A DNA stretch of 64,000 nucleotides from Methylobacterium phyllostachyos (GTDB lineage Bacteria; Pseudomonadota; Alphaproteobacteria; Rhizobiales; Beijerinckiaceae): positions 248,001 through 312,000 of the forward strand of contig NZ_FNHS01000005.1 in NCBI RefSeq assembly GCF_900103445.1, given 5' to 3'. Of the stretch, positions 60,275 through 64,000 are shown piece after piece (the stretch's first letter is position 1; each line of letters opens with the position of its first letter). The position numbers were made by a program, and so were the translations under genes. The notes beneath the pieces are model-generated. The model did not search any database, was not told the DNA's origin, and saw only the letters and a list, made by a program, of their open reading frames with translations.

Positions 60275-62649
60275 GGCCTGTCCCCCGTCTCCTGCTCGGC
60301 GAGCCGCGCGATCAGGCCCTGGAGTTGTCCCGGCACCGGCTCGCTCGCCGAACGCGCGTAGAGCACCCGCAGTTGCCGGCCGATCTCCGCGAGGCTCATC
60401 GAGCCCTTGGCGATCACCCGGTCGGCCTGCCGGGTCAGGCTCTCCTTCTCGGCATGGGTGATCTCCTTGGCGGTGAGCACCACCACCGGCACGTCGCCGT
60501 CGGGCCGGGCGCGCAGGGCCCGCAGGAAGCCGAACCCGTCCATCTCGGGCATCATCAGGTCGAGGAGGATCAGGCTCGGCCGCGCTTCGTTCACCCGCTC
60601 CAGGGCGATCCGGCCGTTCTCCGCCTCGTCGACGATCCAGCCCTCGCGGCCGAGCGACCGGCGCAGGCGCTCGCGGGCATCCGCGTCGTCGTCGACCACG
60701 AGGATGCGGGCTTCGTTCGGCGCCTCAGGCCGGTAGCGCTCCATCATACCCTTGAGCCGGTCCCAGTCGATCGGCTTGACGAAATAGTCGGTCGCGCCGA
60801 GCGCCTGGCCGAGGCCCTGCTCGGCCACCACCGAGGTCATGATGACCGGCGTCCCGGCGAGGTCGGGGTCGTTGCGGACCGCGTGCAGCACCGCCCAGCC
60901 GTCCATGCGCGGCATCTCGACGTCGAGCAGGATCGCCCGGGGCTTGAGCGCCCGGGCGAGCGTCAGGCCGGCGCGGCCATCGTTGGCGCTGCGCACGTGG
61001 AACCCCTCGCGCTCCAGGAAACGCTGGAGCAGCTCCCGGGCGGCCGGATCGTCGTCGACCAGCAGGACCGTCTCGTGCTGCTCGTGCGGCTCCACCGCGT
61101 GGGCCTCGGCCTCGGCGGGCGGTGCGTCCTCGGGCGCCAGCGTCGCGGGCAGGCGGATCGTGAAGGTCGAGCCCGCCCCTGGATTGCTGGTGACGCCGAT
61201 GTCGCCGCCCATCGTCCGGCAGAAGGCGCGGGTGATGGCGAGCCCGAGGCCCGTGCCGCCGAACTGGCGTGTGGTGGAGTCGTCGGCCTGCACGAAGCGC
61301 TCGAACAGGCGCCCGATCTGCTCCTCGCTCATGCCGATGCCGGTATCCGCGATGGCGAAGGACAGCCAATCGGCCCCCGCCTCCCGGTGCCGCTGCACCG
61401 TCAGCGTGATGGTGCCCTTCTCGGTGAACTTGGCGGCGTTGCCGATCAGGTTCAGCAGGCACTGGCGGATCTTGGTCTGATCCTGGTGCATCGACCCGAG
61501 ATCGGCCCCGTCCGTGTCGAGGACGAAGCGGTTGCCCTTCTTCTCCACCAGGGAGCCGGTGGCGTCGGACACGTCCTGCAGCAGATCGGTGACGGCAAAG
61601 GTCTCGGCCGAGGCGGTCATGCGGCCGGCCTCGATCTTCGAGATGTCGAGCACGTCGTTGATCAGCGACAGGAGGTGGCGCGCCGCCGCCTCGATCTTGC
61701 GCAGGTCCGGCAGGAGGGCGGCCTGGCCGATATCCTCCAGCTCCTCGCCGAGCATCTCGGAATAGCCGATCACCGCCGAGAGGGGCGTGCGCAGCTCGTG
61801 GCTCATGTTGGCGATGAACTGGCTCTTGGCGCGGTTGGCGGCCTCGGCGGCTTGGCGCGCCCGCTCCACCGCCTCCTCGGCCTCCTTGCGCTCGGTGACG
61901 TCGACGCAGGTGCCGACCCATTCCCGCAGGCTGCCGTCCTCGGCCAGCACCGGCACGCCGCGGACCTCCATGGCGCGCCAGACCCCGTCGTGGCGGCGCA
62001 GGCGGTACTCGATCTCGTAGGTCTTGCGCGCCTCCACGCAGGCCGCCCAGGCATCAGCGGCTTGCCCGCGGTCGTCGGGGTGGACCGCGTCGAGCCAGCC
62101 CCAGCCCTGATAGGCCTCCTCGGTCTGGCCCGTGTAGATGCTCCAGCGGACCTGCGGCGGGGTCAGCTCGCCCGCGGCGTTGGTGTTCCAGATCACGGCC
62201 GCGGAAGCGTCGACGAGTGCCCGAAATCGCTGCTCGGAATGGCGCAGGCGCTCCTCGATGGCGCGGCGACCGGAGATATCCGTGTTGGTCCCATACCAGC
62301 GCAGGACCCGCCCGGATTCATCCCGGTGCGGCCGCGCCTTGGAGAGGAACCAGCGGTAGACCCCGTCCCGGCCGCGCAGCGGGAACGTATCCTCCCAGGA
62401 GCTTCCGAGGGCGATGGCGGCCTGATAGCGTTCCGTCACCGCCGCGACGTGATCCGGATGGTGGACGGTGCGCCAGCCCCAGCCACGCATCTCCTCGAGC
62501 GAGGTGCCGGTGTAGTCATACCAGCGCTGGTTGTACCAGATGATGGTGCCGTCGGCCTCGGCGATCCAGGCGAGCTGCGGCAGCGTCTCGGCGAGAATCC
62601 GGTAGTCGGCATCCGTTACGGCCGCGGCGCCGCCCTCTGTCTCGCTCAT
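60271..62649 (-). CDS. Hybrid sensor histidine kinase, PAS-PAS-HisKA-HATPase-REC-REC
   Basis: 792 residues with no membrane segment, so cytoplasmic. Two PAS domains (about 13-135 and 140-260, [16 protein letters not shown]; second [11 protein letters not shown]) feed a coiled coil and the HisKA domain with His near 283 ([20 protein letters not shown]). The ATPase domain has N, G1 and G2 boxes ([20 protein letters not shown]). Two receivers follow: Asp near 577 ([11 protein letters not shown]) and near 713 ([11 protein letters not shown]). The chain can autophosphorylate and transfer phosphate within itself or to a partner. Signal is inferred to be intracellular, perhaps redox or light-linked. 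It is coupled to the 93-residue gene downstream. Confidence 0.94.
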   Translation of the reverse strand: MSETEGGAAAVTDADYRILAETLPQLAWIAEADGTIIWYNQRWYDYTGTSLEEMRGWGWRTVHHPDHVAAVTERYQAAIALGSSWEDTFPLRGRDGVYRWFLSKARPHRDESGRVLRWYGTNTDISGRRAIEERLRHSEQRFRALVDASAAVIWNTNAAGELTPPQVRWSIYTGQTEEAYQGWGWLDAVHPDDRGQAADAWAACVEARKTYEIEYRLRRHDGVWRAMEVRGVPVLAEDGSLREWVGTCVDVTERKEAEEAVERARQAAEAANRAKSQFIANMSHELRTPLSAVIGYSEMLGEELEDIGQAALLPDLRKIEAAARHLLSLINDVLDISKIEAGRMTASAETFAVTDLLQDVSDATGSLVEKKGNRFVLDTDGADLGSMHQDQTKIRQCLLNLIGNAAKFTEKGTITLTVQRHREAGADWLSFAIADTGIGMSEEQIGRLFERFVQADDSTTRQFGGTGLGLAITRAFCRTMGGDIGVTSNPGAGSTFTIRLPATLAPEDAPPAEAEAHAVEPHEQHETVLLVDDDPAARELLQRFLEREGFHVRSANDGRAGLTLARALKPRAILLDVEMPRMDGWAVLHAVRNDPDLAGTPVIMTSVVAEQGLGQALGATDYFVKPIDWDRLKGMMERYRPEAPNEARILVVDDDADARERLRRSLGREGWIVDEAENGRIALERVNEARPSLILLDLMMPEMDGFGFLRALRARPDGDVPVVVLTAKEITHAEKESLTRQADRVIAKGSMSLAEIGRQLRVLYARSASEPVPGQLQGLIARLAEQETGDRP

Positions 62650-62711
62650 CGCTCGCTCATCGGCTGCGCATCATTCCTGATCCGGCCCCGGCTGGCCCGT
62701 ACCAGTATGCC

Positions 62712-63608
62712 TTATACACGCATCGCGCCCGGATCCGACCGCGCCGGCGCGGGGACCGGGGTGCGCCGGCCCCGGAGGGCATCGACGGTGTAGAGGGCGA
62801 GCGCCACCCAGATCAGGGCGAGCATCAGGGCCCGGTGCGGCTCCACCCGCTCGCCATAGGCCAGCACGCTGAGGCCGAGCAGGCAGGTCGGGGCGACGTA
62901 TTGCAGCAGGCCCAGCGTGGTCAGGCGCAGCCGCACCGCCGCGGCGGCGAACCAGATCAGCGGCAGGGCTGTCGTGAGGCCGGTCAGCATCAGCAGCGCG
63001 CGGCTCGCAGGCTCTGCGGGCAGGAACGGCTCGGGCGTGAGGACGAGCCACGCGATCGCCGCCGGCAGGAGCAGCAGCGTCTCGGCCAGGAAGCCGACCA
63101 GCGCGTCGACCCCGACGATTTTGCGGACGAGGCCGTAGAGCGCGAAGCTCACCGCCAGCGACAGGGACATCAACGGCAGCTCGCCGGCCCAGATCACCGC
63201 GACCCCGACACCCACCGCCGCGACCACGACGGCCGCCGCCTGCAGCGGCCGCAGGCGCTCGCCGAGCGCCACCCGCCCGAGCGCCACGCTGACCAGCGGA
63301 TTGATGTAATAGCCGAGGCTCGCGTCGAGCAGGTGCCCGCTGCTGACCGCATAGAGGTAGAGCAGCCAGTTCACGCCGATCATCGCGGCCGAGAGCGCCA
63401 GCATGGCATGCCGCGGGCGCAGGGGCCGCGGCAGAACGAGGCGATGGCGCGCCGCCAGGACCAGGGCCAGGGTCCCGGCGAACAGGCTCGACCAGACGAT
63501 GCGCTCGGCCAGGATGTGGTTCGGGCTGTAGGCTCCGAGCAGACGGAAATGGACCGGGACCAGCAGGCCCCAGCTCAGATAGGCGGCGAGCGCGTAGACG
63601 AGGCCCAC
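62712..63608 (-). CDS. rarD: EamA-family transporter RarD
   Basis: 298 residues with about ten membrane segments. The RarD pattern is recognisable at the start (LVYALAAYLSWGLLVPVHFRLL), with NHILAERIVWSSLF, GYYINPLVSVALGRVALGERL near residue 95 and LQYVAPTCLLGLSVLAYGER near 245. Members of this drug/metabolite family carry small molecules; the chloramphenicol-sensitivity name is historical. It is inner-membrane and single. Confidence 0.92.
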   Translation of the reverse strand: MGLVYALAAYLSWGLLVPVHFRLLGAYSPNHILAERIVWSSLFAGTLALVLAARHRLVLPRPLRPRHAMLALSAAMIGVNWLLYLYAVSSGHLLDASLGYYINPLVSVALGRVALGERLRPLQAAAVVVAAVGVGVAVIWAGELPLMSLSLAVSFALYGLVRKIVGVDALVGFLAETLLLLPAAIAWLVLTPEPFLPAEPASRALLMLTGLTTALPLIWFAAAAVRLRLTTLGLLQYVAPTCLLGLSVLAYGERVEPHRALMLALIWVALALYTVDALRGRRTPVPAPARSDPGAMRV

Positions 63609-63672
63609 GGGTTCCTCCCGATCGGCCCGGACGGCCGGGCGGTGCCGGGGCTGTACGCCCGGCAGCCCGCCT

Positions 63673-63712
63673 GGGACAGGGGGAAGGACGCAGGGCCGAC
63701 CTCCCCTGTCCC
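63673..63712 (-). terminator. Stem-loop after the chemoreceptor gene
   Basis: GGGACAGGGG at 63673-63682 and CCCCTGTCCC at 63703-63712 pair perfectly over 10 bp with a 20-base loop. It lies 14 bp past the stop of the minus-strand receptor gene and before rarD. The long loop and lack of a T-run make it a weak terminator or a protective 3' structure. Confidence 0.45.
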
Positions 63713-63725
63713 GGTCCCGCTTCGG

Positions 63726-64000
63726 TCAGGCGGCGCGGATCGTCGCCAGGAAGCGCTCGACCTCGCCGCTGAGCAGCTCGGATTGCCGCGACAGGTCCGA
63801 CGCGGCGCCGAGGACGTGGTCCGCCGCCCGGCCCGTCTCCGTGGCCGCCGAGGCCACGCCGGCGATGTTGCTGGTCACCTCGCCGGTGCCCTGCGCCGCC
63901 TGACCGACGTTGCGGACGATCTCCTGCGTGGCCGCGCTCTGCTCCTCCACCGCGGCCGCGATCGACGTCGCGACCGCTTCGATCTCCCGGATGCGGTCGG
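63726..64000 (-). CDS. C-terminal part of a methyl-accepting chemotaxis protein
   Basis: About 91 residues, entering from beyond the right edge. The end of an MCP signalling helix is evident: IREIEAVATSIAAAVEEQSAA, then TQEIVRNVGQAAQGTGEV and VERFLATIRAA. This matches the membrane-proximal end of the methylation helix of alphaproteobacterial receptors, similar to the C-terminus of the receptor at 56049. Sensor part is outside the window. No CheR-docking pentapeptide is present. Confidence 0.85.
   Translation of the reverse strand, partial: DRIREIEAVATSIAAAVEEQSAATQEIVRNVGQAAQGTGEVTSNIAGVASAATETGRAADHVLGAASDLSRQSELLSGEVERFLATIRAA

Overview
The window is high-GC DNA of an alphaproteobacterium. 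Gene content, the metF/metH locus headed by an ArsR-methyltransferase fusion, an orphan HypX, and several families of short intergenic palindromic repeats are most consistent with a Methylobacterium/Methylorubrum-type chromosome. That assignment rests on recognising protein families by eye, not on a search. Nearly all genes are chromosomal housekeeping or metabolic genes, with one decayed accessory patch.

Layout. (1) 1-2.7 kb: end of a chemotaxis-type cluster, with a ParA-like ATPase, a CheY-like receiver and a receptor-like signalling protein. (2) 2.7-6.2 kb: a decayed island beside tRNA-Gln(UUG), with gene fragments, an AT-rich glycosyltransferase-like gene and an IS701-type transposase pseudogene. 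(3) 6.4-15.8 kb: a divergent sugar-acid catabolic locus. A ThDP enzyme and an aldehyde dehydrogenase of the ketoglutarate-semialdehyde type run left; a GntR regulator and then RraA-like, MFS, IlvD/Edd dehydratase and SMP-30 lactonase genes complete it. A common 11-bp motif sits upstream of both arms. (4) 16-22.3 kb: the methionine/C1 operon, an ArsR-methyltransferase regulator, metF, a coiled-coil small protein and metH, with an 18/20 symmetric palindrome over the regulator start. (5) 22.4-30.6 kb: bestrophin, HypX, dctA plus a ROK kinase, L,D-transpeptidase, CYTH-like protein and msrB. (6) 30.7-49.1 kb: YihY, UvsE, an RBBP9-like hydrolase, an AraC/SDR pair, YcjF/YcjX, HisN, an AI-2E family transporter with an extra C-terminal domain, a Tat-targeted MmgE/PrpD protein, PncB, a flavin-type stress protein, ApbC/Mrp and MobA. 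(7) 49.2-54.2 kb: gyrA-coaD-ppi-hyp-ppi operon. (8) 54.3-64 kb: a His-rich exported protein, an S49 protease, a Cache-type chemoreceptor, a beta-hydroxyacid dehydrogenase, a P1-family peptidase, a hybrid PAS histidine kinase with a small overlapping upstream gene, RarD and the end of another chemoreceptor.

The most interesting points are the sugar-acid locus, which lacks the usual second dehydratase and carries a ThDP enzyme and an RraA-like protein instead, with its candidate operator; the SahR-like control of the methionine cycle; the HypX gene far from any hydrogenase gene in view; and the repeat families. No CRISPR array, prophage, rRNA or intact insertion sequence was seen.
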